DNA from: Faecalispora sporosphaeroides DSM 1294
GTDB lineage: Bacteria; Bacillota; Clostridia; Oscillospirales; Acutalibacteraceae
NCBI GenBank assembly: GCA_000383295.1
Contig: KB911074.1
Span: 1 to 64,000 of the forward strand
Direction of reading: 5' to 3'
Length of the DNA stretch: 64,000 nt
Under the pieces are notes generated by a model that did no database searches, was not told where the DNA came from, and saw only the letters and a list, made by a program, of their open reading frames with translations. The stretch's first letter is position 1. Each line of letters starts with the position of its first letter. Shown here piece by piece: positions 44,002 through 51,760 of this stretch. The position numbers were made by a program, and so were the translations under genes.

Positions 44002-44187
44002 GCTGATCCGATAGATTTTAGAAGCCGAAACCGGCAGAAAGCGGAAAAACAGGCCGTTTCCCACTGAAAAGCATTTCCGCTTTACAGCGAAAAGGCATTT
44101 GACTTTGCTCCCCTCGCCGGGATTTTGCGATTCGGCCCGGCAAAAATGCCGCGGCGCTTTCCCGAGAAAAGGGATTCCCTTTACAGC

Positions 44188-44273
44188 AAAAAAACTCCCT
44201 GCTTGAGCAAAAGAGCATACTCCTCTTGAAAGCAGGGTAAAAAAATGCCTTCGGAACCAGCCGAAGGCGTTTT
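44188..44273 (-). terminator. Tandem terminators of the 44285-44956 gene
   Basis: On the minus strand: proximal hairpin GCCTTCGG/CCGAAGGC (44247-44268) followed by a T7 run. A second hairpin CCCTGCTT/AAGCAGGG (44197-44237) is followed by another T7 run. Two intrinsic terminators in a row. Confidence 0.8.
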
Positions 44274-44284
44274 CATCAATAGTA

Positions 44285-44956
44285 TCAATCGTATTTATTG
44301 CGGTAGTATTTATCATTGAGCAGCCGCTTTTTCTTCGTCGGAAACGGATGGCGGCGATAGCGCTTGCGGCCCGGCCCACCCGGAGGCGGCCTGCGAAGAG
44401 TGCTGAGCAATACGATCACGACGATCAGAATTCCAAGGCCGATCAATGCCCAGGAGAGAACGCCCCACCAGTTCATGGTTTTCGGCGTTTGTACCTCCAC
44501 GCCCGAGCCGATCAAATTCTCCACCTCGCTGACTGAGCCGACCGGCGGCAGAGAAATGCCGGAAGAGGGAACCTCCGAAACGCCCCAGAACTCCCCCGCC
44601 TCGCTGCTGGAGATTTCAGAAGAAGAGGCCCGCGACGGCGGCACAACCTTTTTCTTTGTCGGTTTGGAGGAAGCGCTGCGGGACGACGACGCCTTGGAGG
44701 ACACCGGAGTGGAAGACGAGCTCGCCGGTTTGCTTGCGGCGGAAGACGATACCTGCGGCGGCGCGCTGCTGACCGGCGCCGAAGAGCTTTGCTGCCCCGG
44801 CGTGCTGACCGGCGCGGAGGCCGTGTCGCCCGGGTTTGTTTGAGACTGGCCCTGCACGGCCGGTTCGGCCGAGGTTGCCAGAACCGGTGTGCAAATGAGG
44901 GAAAAGCCCAGTACCAGTGTCAGCATAGACACCATTACCCGTTTTCTTCTGAACAT
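44285..44956 (-). CDS. Secreted/anchored Ser-rich protein with C-terminal TM
   Basis: 223 aa from ATG 44956 (GGAGGAATCGCAC). Signal peptide at residues 1-~29 (ends 'TPVLATSAE'), a long Ser/Ala/Pro/Thr low-complexity region (~30-120), a short conserved patch ('FWGVSEVPSSGISLPPVGSVSEVENLIGS' region), a TM helix at ~158-182, and a very basic C-terminal tail rich in Arg, Lys and Tyr. Topology: extracellular stalk with a cytosolic basic tail. Family not recognised. Adjacent to sporulation genes, so an envelope role in sporulation is possible. Confidence 0.75.
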   Translation of the reverse strand: MFRRKRVMVSMLTLVLGFSLICTPVLATSAEPAVQGQSQTNPGDTASAPVSTPGQQSSSAPVSSAPPQVSSSAASKPASSSSTPVSSKASSSRSASSKPTKKKVVPPSRASSSEISSSEAGEFWGVSEVPSSGISLPPVGSVSEVENLIGSGVEVQTPKTMNWWGVLSWALIGLGILIVVIVLLSTLRRPPPGGPGRKRYRRHPFPTKKKRLLNDKYYRNKYD

Positions 44957-45066
44957 GTGCGATTCCTCCATCGATTATTCCTGCACTGGTTCCACATTTC
45001 AAAGCCTGCTGTCTTTCTCACACAAACAAGTATAACAAAAAACGTCGTAAAAAGCAATCTTTGAAC

Positions 45067-45384
45067 CTATTTGTAAGCTTTTTGTAACGGAATCTGCTCC
45101 AGGAGCTTTCGGCCTTCCTCCACAGCCGTTACCGCCACGTTTTCCGCGTTCTGAACCCACTGGTCCAACGCGGTAATATCCCATTCTCCGCCCGCTCCCA
45201 TAATATGGATGCTCAGGCTGGTTTTTTCCTCGCTCACCAATATCCGAATCAGCGGCTGGCTCTGCCCAAAGCCGACCCGCGCGCTCTGGTAATCCACGGT
45301 GATCATTCCGCACACCAGCATGATCAGGCAGAGTGTTGTAAAAAACGACGCCCAAAAGCAGCGCCTTTCTTTCACGTCCTTCAC
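45067..45384 (-). CDS. Small single-TM protein, 105 aa
   Basis: GTG start at 45384 with GGAG eight bases upstream. One TM helix (residues ~11-31), then a short extracytoplasmic domain ('DYQSARVGFGQSQPLIRILV..EEKTSLSIHIMG'). It lies between the Ser-rich protein and spoIIP on the same strand. Resembles small Clostridia-specific membrane proteins; function unknown. Confidence 0.65.
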   Translation of the reverse strand: MKDVKERRCFWASFFTTLCLIMLVCGMITVDYQSARVGFGQSQPLIRILVSEEKTSLSIHIMGAGGEWDITALDQWVQNAENVAVTAVEEGRKLLEQIPLQKAYK

Positions 45385-45485
45385 GATTGCGTCTCCTTTT
45401 GCTTTGAAATATCACTTGAAAAGGCACCCTTTCTCCCCCGCCCAGCACGAGGAAGAAAGGACCGGCCATACACGAAAACAAAGGG

Positions 45486-46652
45486 TTACTTCAGCGCCAA
45501 AAGCGTTTTTGCAAGGGCCGCGCCGAACAGCTCGCCGGAATAAACCGCTTCGTCCAGCGTGTTGACCTCGGTGCCGACTTCGACCAGCAAAGACCCTTTC
45601 GTCATATTCAGATTGTATTGGCGCGGGCAGAAATTGAGGGGGCGCGCCAACCCGGGGTACAAATCCGACAGCTGCTTCTGAATCCGCACGCCCAGGCGGA
45701 GGTTATACTCCCAGTTCGGGAACCCGAGGGTGCCGTCGTCGTCACAGCCCGATAAAATCATGATCTGCGCCGCCTTCTTCCCGTTGATCACCGCCGTGGG
45801 CTTATACCGCGTTCCGTTCGAGGCCGTCATGGAATCGCGGTGAATATCTAAAGTGACCTGAATGCCGGGGTACTGCTTCAAGTACTTTGCCATGGTCTGC
45901 TTCGAGCGGTTATAGGAGCCGTTGTACGCCGGGGAATCGTGAATGGTCGTGTCGTGCACCACGCCGATTCCCACCGCCTTGAGCTGCGCCGCGATCGCGT
46001 TGCCCACCATCACCACGCTGCGGGTGGTGTCTGTGCTTCTGCTTTCGGAACCGGCCGGAACCGAAGCGGCCTCCTGCAACAGATAGGCCTCCGTCGTGTG
46101 CGTGTGGTAAATCAGCACCTGCGGCTTGCTGTCTGCTTGTATTTTGACCGCAGGTGGCTTTTCCAATTCCGCTTTGATGTCAATTTTGTGATTTTGATTG
46201 GTATTTTTTACAAAGATATTCTGATACTGCACGCCGGAGTTTTGAATTGCCAGCTCCTGAATCGGCGCGCCGGAGCCGCTGGCCGCAGGCGCCTGGCTTG
46301 GTGCCGGCGGGGCCTGCGAGCTGCCTGCCTGCGCCGAAGAGGAAGAAGGAGTGCTTTGAACCTCCGCCGGGTCGCGCACCGCTTTGGAGGATTCCTCCGG
46401 CTGGTTGTGCTCCGTTTCGGGATTTTCATCGATGTCCTCTTCCGTAAGGCCTGTACGCAAAAGCTCCGCCGCTCCGTCGGGCATAATAAATCCGGCGGCG
46501 GCCAGCGCCGCTGCTTCCCTTTGGGCCAGCACCTGCGGCCCAAGGCGCGCGGCAAAACAGGCGACGGAAACAACGGCGACCGCCAAAGCCGCCGCGCTGC
46601 GCAGCGGCGAGTTTCCGCCTCTCTTTTTGTTTTTATAATTGATAATTTTCAT
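45486..46652 (-). CDS. spoIIP: Stage II sporulation protein P
   Basis: 388 aa. An N-terminal TM anchor (residues ~17-37) and a Pro/Ser linker (~80-130) precede the SpoIIP amidase domain: 'VLIYHTHTTEAYL' (metal-binding His and Glu), 'TTIHDSPAYNGSYNRSKQTM', 'VTLDIHRDSM' (second His), 'SLLVEVGTEVNTLDEA'. With SpoIID and SpoIIM it degrades septal peptidoglycan to drive forespore engulfment. Next to gpr, the usual order in Firmicutes. Confidence 0.96.
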   Translation of the reverse strand: MKIINYKNKKRGGNSPLRSAAALAVAVVSVACFAARLGPQVLAQREAAALAAAGFIMPDGAAELLRTGLTEEDIDENPETEHNQPEESSKAVRDPAEVQSTPSSSSAQAGSSQAPPAPSQAPAASGSGAPIQELAIQNSGVQYQNIFVKNTNQNHKIDIKAELEKPPAVKIQADSKPQVLIYHTHTTEAYLLQEAASVPAGSESRSTDTTRSVVMVGNAIAAQLKAVGIGVVHDTTIHDSPAYNGSYNRSKQTMAKYLKQYPGIQVTLDIHRDSMTASNGTRYKPTAVINGKKAAQIMILSGCDDDGTLGFPNWEYNLRLGVRIQKQLSDLYPGLARPLNFCPRQYNLNMTKGSLLVEVGTEVNTLDEAVYSGELFGAALAKTLLALK

Positions 46653-46717
46653 ATGCTTCTCCCCAAACAGACTGCTACCTATTGGTATGCGTCAACGCTT
46701 GGGGATATACCTTCCGC

Positions 46718-47605
46718 TTACGGTGCGGTCAGCATGGTCAGATCCTCTACAGAAAGGCTGGGATTCAGCGCGCGGTTGATTCCCATGGCCAGCATTTGGG
46801 CCGCTCTGGATACCAGCAGATCGATCTCTCTGGGCGTGACCACCATGCGCGCGCCGCGCGGCGCCAGGCGCTCCTCGCTCCGCTCCGTGCGGGTGCGGTC
46901 GCCCCCAAACAAATCGAGCGCCAGCGTCTCCACATCCACCACGGTAGGAACGCCGATGCCGATCACCGGCACGCCCATCGTGTGCTGGTCGATGCGCGGG
47001 CGCAGGTTGCCCACTCCCTCGCCGGGGGAAATGCCGGTGTCGCTCAGCTGCACGGTGCAGCCAAGCCTGGCCAGGCTGCGCGCGGCCAGAGCGTCGATCA
47101 CCACAACGGCGCACGGGTTCAGCTGCCTGCAAATACCCTGCAAAAACTCCACCGTTTCAAGGCCGGTGTCGCCCAGAACGCCGGGAGTGATCACCGCCGC
47201 GCCGCGCAGGCCGGTCAGCCCCGTCACCCGCGCAAGCTCGCCCTTGATATGTCGTGTGGCAAGCACCCGTGCCGTCGTTTGCGGGCCGAGCGCGTCCGGC
47301 GTAATCTGCCGGTTGCCGAGCCCCGCCACCAGCACAAGTCCCTCCTGCGGCAGCAGCGCCGCAATTTCCTTTCGCAAAAGCTCCTGGCACTCGTCCTCCA
47401 GATCTACTGTGTCTGAAATCGGGGGCATTTCGAGCGTGACATAATTCCCCATTTCTTTATTGAGCTGCTTTGCTCCCTCCGGCCCCTCTACGCGGATGCG
47501 CGTGATTTTGCAGCTGCCGTGCTGTTCCTCGGTCTGCGAAATATCGGGGAACGGATGCGTAATCGTTTCGGTGGCTTCAATCGCCAAATCCGTGCGAAAA
47601 ATCAT
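46718..47605 (-). CDS. gpr: GPR germination endopeptidase
   Basis: 295 aa, shorter than Bacillus GPR (~370) but typical of Clostridia. 'FRTDLAIEATE' marks the propeptide region, 'LVAGLGNRQITPDALGPQTTARVLATRH' (in pieces) is the conserved core, and 'AVVVIDALAARSLARLG' and 'GVPVIGIGVPTVVDVETLALD' follow. Degrades small acid-soluble spore proteins at germination. Made in the forespore; no clear sigma-G promoter was found by eye. Confidence 0.96.
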   Translation of the reverse strand: MIFRTDLAIEATETITHPFPDISQTEEQHGSCKITRIRVEGPEGAKQLNKEMGNYVTLEMPPISDTVDLEDECQELLRKEIAALLPQEGLVLVAGLGNRQITPDALGPQTTARVLATRHIKGELARVTGLTGLRGAAVITPGVLGDTGLETVEFLQGICRQLNPCAVVVIDALAARSLARLGCTVQLSDTGISPGEGVGNLRPRIDQHTMGVPVIGIGVPTVVDVETLALDLFGGDRTRTERSEERLAPRGARMVVTPREIDLLVSRAAQMLAMGINRALNPSLSVEDLTMLTAP

Positions 47606-47674
47606 TGCATTTTCTCCTCTCTTGTGATATACTTACTGAGTTATTAAGGCCTTGCGAAAAGGTAGAAAAAATTC

Positions 47675-47703
47675 TTGCATTTTTTCTTTTTTTGTGCTAA
47701 GAT
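47675..47703 (+). promoter_or_regulatory. Promoter of rpsT
   Basis: TTGCAT (47675-47680), 17-base T-rich spacer, TAAGAT (47698-47703), 39 bases before the S20 start. Confidence 0.7.
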
Positions 47704-47741
47704 TTTTGTTATATGACAGATGCGACAAAGGAGGTGTGACT

Positions 47742-48008
47742 ATGCCGAATATTAAATCAGCCAAGAAGCGCGTTAAGGTAATCGCTACCAAAACTCTTCA
47801 GAACAAAGCGATCAATTCTGCTTTGAAAACAGAGATTAAGAAGGCCAACCTTGCTCTTGAGGCTCAGGCTGAGGACAAGGCGGAGGCTGTTCGTATTGCG
47901 ATAAAGAAGATTGACCAAGCTGCTGCTAAGGGAATCCTTCACAAAAAAACCGCCGCCAGAAGGAAGTCTGCCCTTGCCCGCAAGCTGAACACAACCAGTG
48001 CGTCCTGA
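47742..48008 (+). CDS. rpsT: 30S ribosomal protein S20
   Basis: 88 aa from ATG 47742 (AAAGGAGGTGTGACT). The start [18 protein letters not shown] and the Lys/Arg-rich three-helix body are typical. Binds 16S rRNA early in 30S assembly. Divergent from gpr, an arrangement common in Firmicutes, and followed by its own terminator. Confidence 0.97.
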   Translation: MPNIKSAKKRVKVIATKTLQNKAINSALKTEIKKANLALEAQAEDKAEAVRIAIKKIDQAAAKGILHKKTAARRKSALARKLNTTSAS

Positions 48009-48036
48009 TCCGGTTGTTTTCAAAATCTTTGTATTG

Positions 48037-48067
48037 AAAAGCAGAGCGTTGTGCTCTGCTTTTTTTA
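48037..48067 (+). terminator. rpsT terminator
   Basis: AAAAGCAGAGC / GCTCTGCTTTT stem with a T7 run, 30 bases after the stop. Confidence 0.92.
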
Positions 48068-48314
48068 CTTTTGCAATACCGCTTGGTTGCAGCTTTTCGC
48101 GTTCGTCCGCTTCCCTTGGCGCCTGAATTCTTTCCAGACGGTGAAAAAGGGTTGATTCATTTCACCTGCGGCGGGGATGAGCGTGGTATTTTTTACTTTT
48201 TCATCACAAACCGCATGTGAATTGACTTTTGCATCATTTTTGGGTATCATAAAGACAAACAGATGAATGGAATGAACACTGGGAAGCTTAATTTGTTTTT
48301 GGAGGCGTTTTGTA
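48068..48314. other. Intergenic region, nothing firm
   Basis: Between the rpsT terminator and a 50-aa gene. It probably carries that gene's promoter, but no consensus pair is convincing. Confidence 0.3.
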
Positions 48315-48467
48315 ATGAGGAAAAACAATACGTTGGCACTGATCCTTGGAATTGTTTCCGCTGCCGTTGCGGTAGCCGCTATCGTCACGACCACGCTTCT
48401 GTTCCTTGAAAAGAAGAAAAAGGATGAAGAAGAGCTGGAGCATTATTTGGATTACTCCATCCAGTAA
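48315..48467 (+). CDS. Small single-TM protein, 50 aa
   Basis: ATG 48315 has an excellent GGAGG (48300-48304) and the gene ends at TAA 48465-48467, just before a terminator. The product starts MRKNNTLALILGIVSAAVA: one TM helix at residues ~7-30, followed by a Lys patch and an acidic tail ('KKKKDEEELEHYLDY'). The topology fits a cytosolic charged tail. Family unknown; small membrane proteins of this shape are common in Clostridia. Confidence 0.75.
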   Translation: MRKNNTLALILGIVSAAVAVAAIVTTTLLFLEKKKKDEEELEHYLDYSIQ

Positions 48468-48483
48468 GTGAAAGCAAAAAAAC

Positions 48484-48534
48484 CGGGCAGGGTAACAGGA
48501 GCTTTTGTTCCCGTTCCTGCCCGTTTTGTTTTGT
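48484..48534. terminator. Terminator between convergent genes
   Basis: CGGGCAGG / CCTGCCCG (48484-48491 and 48516-48523) followed by TTTTGTTTTG on plus. A-rich sequence on the other side gives T-rich RNA on minus, so it may serve both genes. Confidence 0.75.
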
Positions 48535-48890
48535 TACGACTTATCACCCGGCTTTGCAATGAGCGCCGCAAGGTAGCCGAAGAATACCGCCGCCGCGATC
48601 CCCGCCGCGCTGGAGGTAACGCCGCCCATCAGCGCGCCGAGCAGGCCATGCTCGCGCACCGCTTCTTGCGTCCCCTTGGCCATGGTGTAGCCAAAGCCGG
48701 ACAGCGGCACCGTGGCCCCGGCTCCGGCAAACTGCACCAGCGGCTCATACAGGCCGACCGCCGTTAAAACGACGCCGAGCGTGACAAACATCACCAAAAT
48801 CCGGGCAGGGGTCAGCTTTGTTCTGTCGATCAGTATCTGACCGACCACGCAGATCAGACCGCCTACCACAAAAGCCTTGATATATTCCAT
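48534..48890 (-). CDS. spoVAE: Stage V sporulation protein AE
   Basis: 118 aa from ATG 48890 (AAAGGATCTGAATCC; the frame is open to 48917). Small membrane protein with 3-4 helices: 'YIKAFVVGGLICVVGQILIDRTKLTPARILVMFV' (in pieces), 'GATVPLSGFGYTMAKG', 'AAVFFGYLAALIAKP'. SpoVA proteins form the dipicolinate/Ca channel of spores. Unusually, spoVAC and spoVAD are not beside it here. Confidence 0.93.
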   Translation of the reverse strand: MEYIKAFVVGGLICVVGQILIDRTKLTPARILVMFVTLGVVLTAVGLYEPLVQFAGAGATVPLSGFGYTMAKGTQEAVREHGLLGALMGGVTSSAAGIAAAVFFGYLAALIAKPGDKS

Positions 48891-49079
48891 GGATTCAGAT
48901 CCTTTCCGTTTTTTCAAGGTCTATTGTTTCCGCCTCGCCCTGCAATTATGTATCGCAGAGCGGACGAACCGGCGCTCTGCCCAAACCGGCGGTTTTGCCG
49001 CCCGTTCTGCGCGGAGCAGCCGGCGCGTTTCTCCCGCGGTATTCTGGCACAGCAACATTCACCGTAAGGAGTGATTCCA

Positions 49080-49865
49080 CTGAAAAAAATGATTTTCTTT
49101 GACATAGACGGAACCCTGCTCGCCTCCGGCAAAGAGGGGTATTTTGTGCCGGACGGCACGCTGCAGGCCATCCGCCTGGCAAGGCAAAACGGGCATGGAG
49201 TGGCCATCTGCTCCGGCCGTCAGGAGCCGTTCATCCAAAAGATGTTCGGGGACTTTTTTACAAGCTACATTGCGATGAACGGTACGCACGTAGTATATGA
49301 GGGGAAAACCATTCTGCAAAAATTCTTTTCCCCCGAGCGTGTGCTCGAAATCATGGAACATTTTGATTCGTTCGGCGTTTCCTATAACTTTGTCGGCATG
49401 CGCCACGGCTGGGGCCGCAATTTAACCCCTGAAATGACCGCACTTTTGAACCGGGTTTACAATCTGGGGGATTACATCGTCACCAACTGGGAACCGGAGC
49501 AGGTGCAGGCCGGCGCGGTAGACTGCATCTTTGCCGACCGGGGCCACTACGAGAGATGCCGCCCTGCGTTCACCGGTTCGATGGTGCTGAATCTGCACCC
49601 GGGCGGCCACTCGGGCGATTTGTCCTTCCCGAATCAGGACAAGGCCGAGGCCATCCGCTTTTTCTGCCGGCACGCCGGAATCGACCTGAAAGACACCGTG
49701 GCCTTCGGCGACGGAACGAACGACGTGACCATGCTGAAAGCCGTGGGGGTGGGCGTGGCCATGGAAAACGGCGTGCCCGAAGCCAAAGCTGCCGCGGATT
49801 ATGTCACGGATTCCATGCTCTGCGGCGGAATTGAAAAGGGCCTGCGGCATTTGGGCCTGATCTGA
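49080..49865 (+). CDS. Cof-type HAD phosphatase
   Basis: About 261 aa. TAAGGA (49065-49070) gives normal spacing only to CTG 49080 (would read MKKMIFFDIDGTL); ATG 49089 is too far and GTG 49071 too close, so a rare CTG start is likely. Motifs: 'FFDIDGTLLA' (I), 'AICSGR' (II), Lys in the cap-following region, 'TVAFGDGTNDVTMLKAVGVGVAMENG' (III/IV). C2-type cap at ~85-190. Dephosphorylates sugar phosphates or cofactors; substrate unknown. Confidence 0.9.
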   Translation: MKKMIFFDIDGTLLASGKEGYFVPDGTLQAIRLARQNGHGVAICSGRQEPFIQKMFGDFFTSYIAMNGTHVVYEGKTILQKFFSPERVLEIMEHFDSFGVSYNFVGMRHGWGRNLTPEMTALLNRVYNLGDYIVTNWEPEQVQAGAVDCIFADRGHYERCRPAFTGSMVLNLHPGGHSGDLSFPNQDKAEAIRFFCRHAGIDLKDTVAFGDGTNDVTMLKAVGVGVAMENGVPEAKAAADYVTDSMLCGGIEKGLRHLGLI

Positions 49866-50005
49866 CCAGGAACGCGCTGCGCGAATCAAACGATTTTGCG
49901 GCCGCGCGGCTTTTGAGATGCCCGGGGAAGGAACACGCTTTCAAAGCAAACGCATCACAACAGGCGATGAGACGGGTGCGCCGTCTGCGCCGAGGGGGAA
50001 ACAAT

Positions 50006-50674
50006 ATGCCAACCGCACTTTTGCTTGTGTTTGAAGTCGTCGGCACGGTGGCTTTCGCGATTTCGGGTGCTATTATCGCTATGCAGCACAAGCTGGATTA
50101 TTTCGGAATTTTTCTGCTGGCCGTCACCACTTCCATCGGCGGCGGCGTTTTGCGAGACGTCATTCTGGGGGTGTCTCCCCCCGTGGGACTGGTGAACCCC
50201 ATGTATCTGATCGTCGCGTCGATCACCACGTTCCTTCTGCTGGCGCTTGGCCGCTTCCGCCGGTTTGTGAACGGCGGAAGCCCCGTCTACACGTGGAGCT
50301 ACTATATTTCCGACGCCCTGGGCCTTGGGGTGTTCACCGTAATCGGTGTGGACGCCGCGATTTCCGCCGGGTATGAAAAGCAAGGCTTTCTGTGCATCTT
50401 TGTCGCCATGCTCACCGGCGTGGGCGGCGGCATGATCCGCGACATTCTGGTACAGCGGATTCCCGTGATTCTGCGGCGCGAAATTTACGCTCTGGCCTCT
50501 GTGGCGGGCGCGCTGCTGTATTACCTGGCCCGCATGTACATTCCGCATTCCATTGCCGTGCTGCTCAGCGTAGTCCTCACCGTGAGCATCCGGATGCTCA
50601 GCCTGTACTTCAATATACACGTTCCCTCCATTGCGTCACAGGAGGATCAGGAGAAACCGAACCCATCCGAATAA
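50006..50674 (+). CDS. TRIC-like (UPF0126) membrane protein
   Basis: 222 aa from ATG 50006 (GAGGGGGAAACAAT). Two repeats of three TM helices plus one extra. Each repeat has the family Gly motif: 'ISGAIIAMQHKLDYFGIFLLAVTTSIGGGVLRDVIL' (in pieces) and 'GFLCIFVAMLTGVGGGMIRDIL'. The GGG kink and Arg-Asp are the hallmark of bacterial TRIC-type cation channels (YadS/YicG). Ion specificity unknown. Confidence 0.92.
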   Translation: MPTALLLVFEVVGTVAFAISGAIIAMQHKLDYFGIFLLAVTTSIGGGVLRDVILGVSPPVGLVNPMYLIVASITTFLLLALGRFRRFVNGGSPVYTWSYYISDALGLGVFTVIGVDAAISAGYEKQGFLCIFVAMLTGVGGGMIRDILVQRIPVILRREIYALASVAGALLYYLARMYIPHSIAVLLSVVLTVSIRMLSLYFNIHVPSIASQEDQEKPNPSE

Positions 50675-50679
50675 CATAA

Positions 50680-50724
50680 AAAGCGCCCCGAACCGGTTCG
50701 TATTCCCGGTTCGGGGCGCTTTGT
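50680..50724. terminator. Strong bidirectional terminator
   Basis: Perfect 17-bp inverted repeat AAAGCGCCCCGAACCGG / CCGGTTCGGGGCGCTTT between convergent genes. Confidence 0.92.
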
Positions 50725-50735
50725 TCTGCAGGCTG

Positions 50736-51191
50736 TTATTTGCTTTGCAGGCGAACCTCAAGGCCGACACTGCCGATTTCGGTGTTGATCTTCGTGTTGG
50801 AATCCACCGGATAAGCGCATACGCTCTCTTCGCTTTCCACCACCTTGGGCGGCAAAATGTCGCAGACGACATTCCTTTCTGACAGGGCGATCATCGCCTT
50901 GCCGCTGATGATATTGGAGATCTCACCGATTGCGGAGGTGACAAAGTCGTCCACCTCACTCACTTCCATTCCGCCGGTCATGATGCGCACCATTTCGAGC
51001 ATCGTTTCTTTCGGGAACGTGTACAGGATATCGCCCGTCAAATCGCCGATAACGCCGATGGAAATGGTCAGGTTGCCGCAGGCGTCCTCCCCGGGGGCAA
51101 CGGCGCTCTCCGAGACCTTCTGCAGGTCGAGCATCAGCTCGAACACCTCGCGGGTTGCTTCAAAAAAGGAAAGGTGCAGTGTGTTATTCAT
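50736..51191 (-). CDS. cheX: CheX-like chemotaxis phosphatase
   Basis: 151 aa from ATG 51191 (CAGGAGACCC). CheC/CheX/FliY fold with the single phosphatase motif 'FVTSAIGEISNIISGKAMIAL' (E-x-x-N), which dephosphorylates CheY-P; 'KETMLEMVRIMTGG' precedes it. No other chemotaxis or flagellar genes are in the window. Its start overlaps the stop of the bacteriohemerythrin gene by 8 bases, implying coupled translation. Confidence 0.88.
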   Translation of the reverse strand: MNNTLHLSFFEATREVFELMLDLQKVSESAVAPGEDACGNLTISIGVIGDLTGDILYTFPKETMLEMVRIMTGGMEVSEVDDFVTSAIGEISNIISGKAMIALSERNVVCDILPPKVVESEESVCAYPVDSNTKINTEIGSVGLEVRLQSK

Positions 51192-51609
51192 GGGTCTCCT
51201 GCTCCTTTCTCCTGGCAAAATCCGCAATCTTCTGGTCCTCAGAGGCCACGTGGTTGATCAGCCAGGCCAGCAGGCGCCCCGCGAACTGCTGCATCAGCTG
51301 CTCCTGATTGCCGCTCTCCTCATATTGGCGGGAAACGCTCACCACATAGGCCACCATTTCCTGGTGCAGCTTTCTGTGCGACGGCAGCTCGGGATACCCC
51401 AGCTCGCGCTGCAGGTTTTCCTCATCGTGAAAATGCGTAACCACATAATCCTTCATAAAATCCAGGGTCCGGTTGACCTGTTCGGTCTTCTGCTCCCATG
51501 GAATGGGCTTTCTGACCGTCTCAACAAAATCGGTTACACGCCGAAACAGCTCCTGATGCTGCTCGTCGATCAGCGGAACCCCAAGCATATATTTTTCTTT
51601 CCAGAGCAT
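51184..51609 (-). CDS. Bacteriohemerythrin
   Basis: 141 aa from ATG 51609 (AAAGGGGAGTTACC). Starts 'MLWKEKYMLGVPLIDEQHQELF', quoted by its key residues, and carries the full di-iron ligand set: His in DEQHQ, His/Glu in THFHDEE, His pair in HRKLHQ, and His/Asp in INHVASED. Binds O2 reversibly or senses it; in an anaerobe it may scavenge O2. Pairing with CheX suggests an aerotaxis-type input. Confidence 0.95.
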   Translation of the reverse strand: MLWKEKYMLGVPLIDEQHQELFRRVTDFVETVRKPIPWEQKTEQVNRTLDFMKDYVVTHFHDEENLQRELGYPELPSHRKLHQEMVAYVVSVSRQYEESGNQEQLMQQFAGRLLAWLINHVASEDQKIADFARRKEQETHE

Positions 51610-51760
51610 GGTAACTCCCCTTTCACTCAACGCATTCGCGGTAATTCGACATTTTCCGCAGTATTCACCAGTATGATACCATATTATTCCTCCAAAAGGA
51701 ATCCCCGCGCAGGACGCCCAAACAAGAAAAATGTTTTCGGCATTCCGGGCGGGGAAGAAT

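Noticed and set aside
44018-44218. 66-codon Cys-rich minus-strand frame downstream of tandem terminators
   Set aside because: Starts inside a terminator hairpin, and the Shine-Dalgarno is too close; looks like coincidence.
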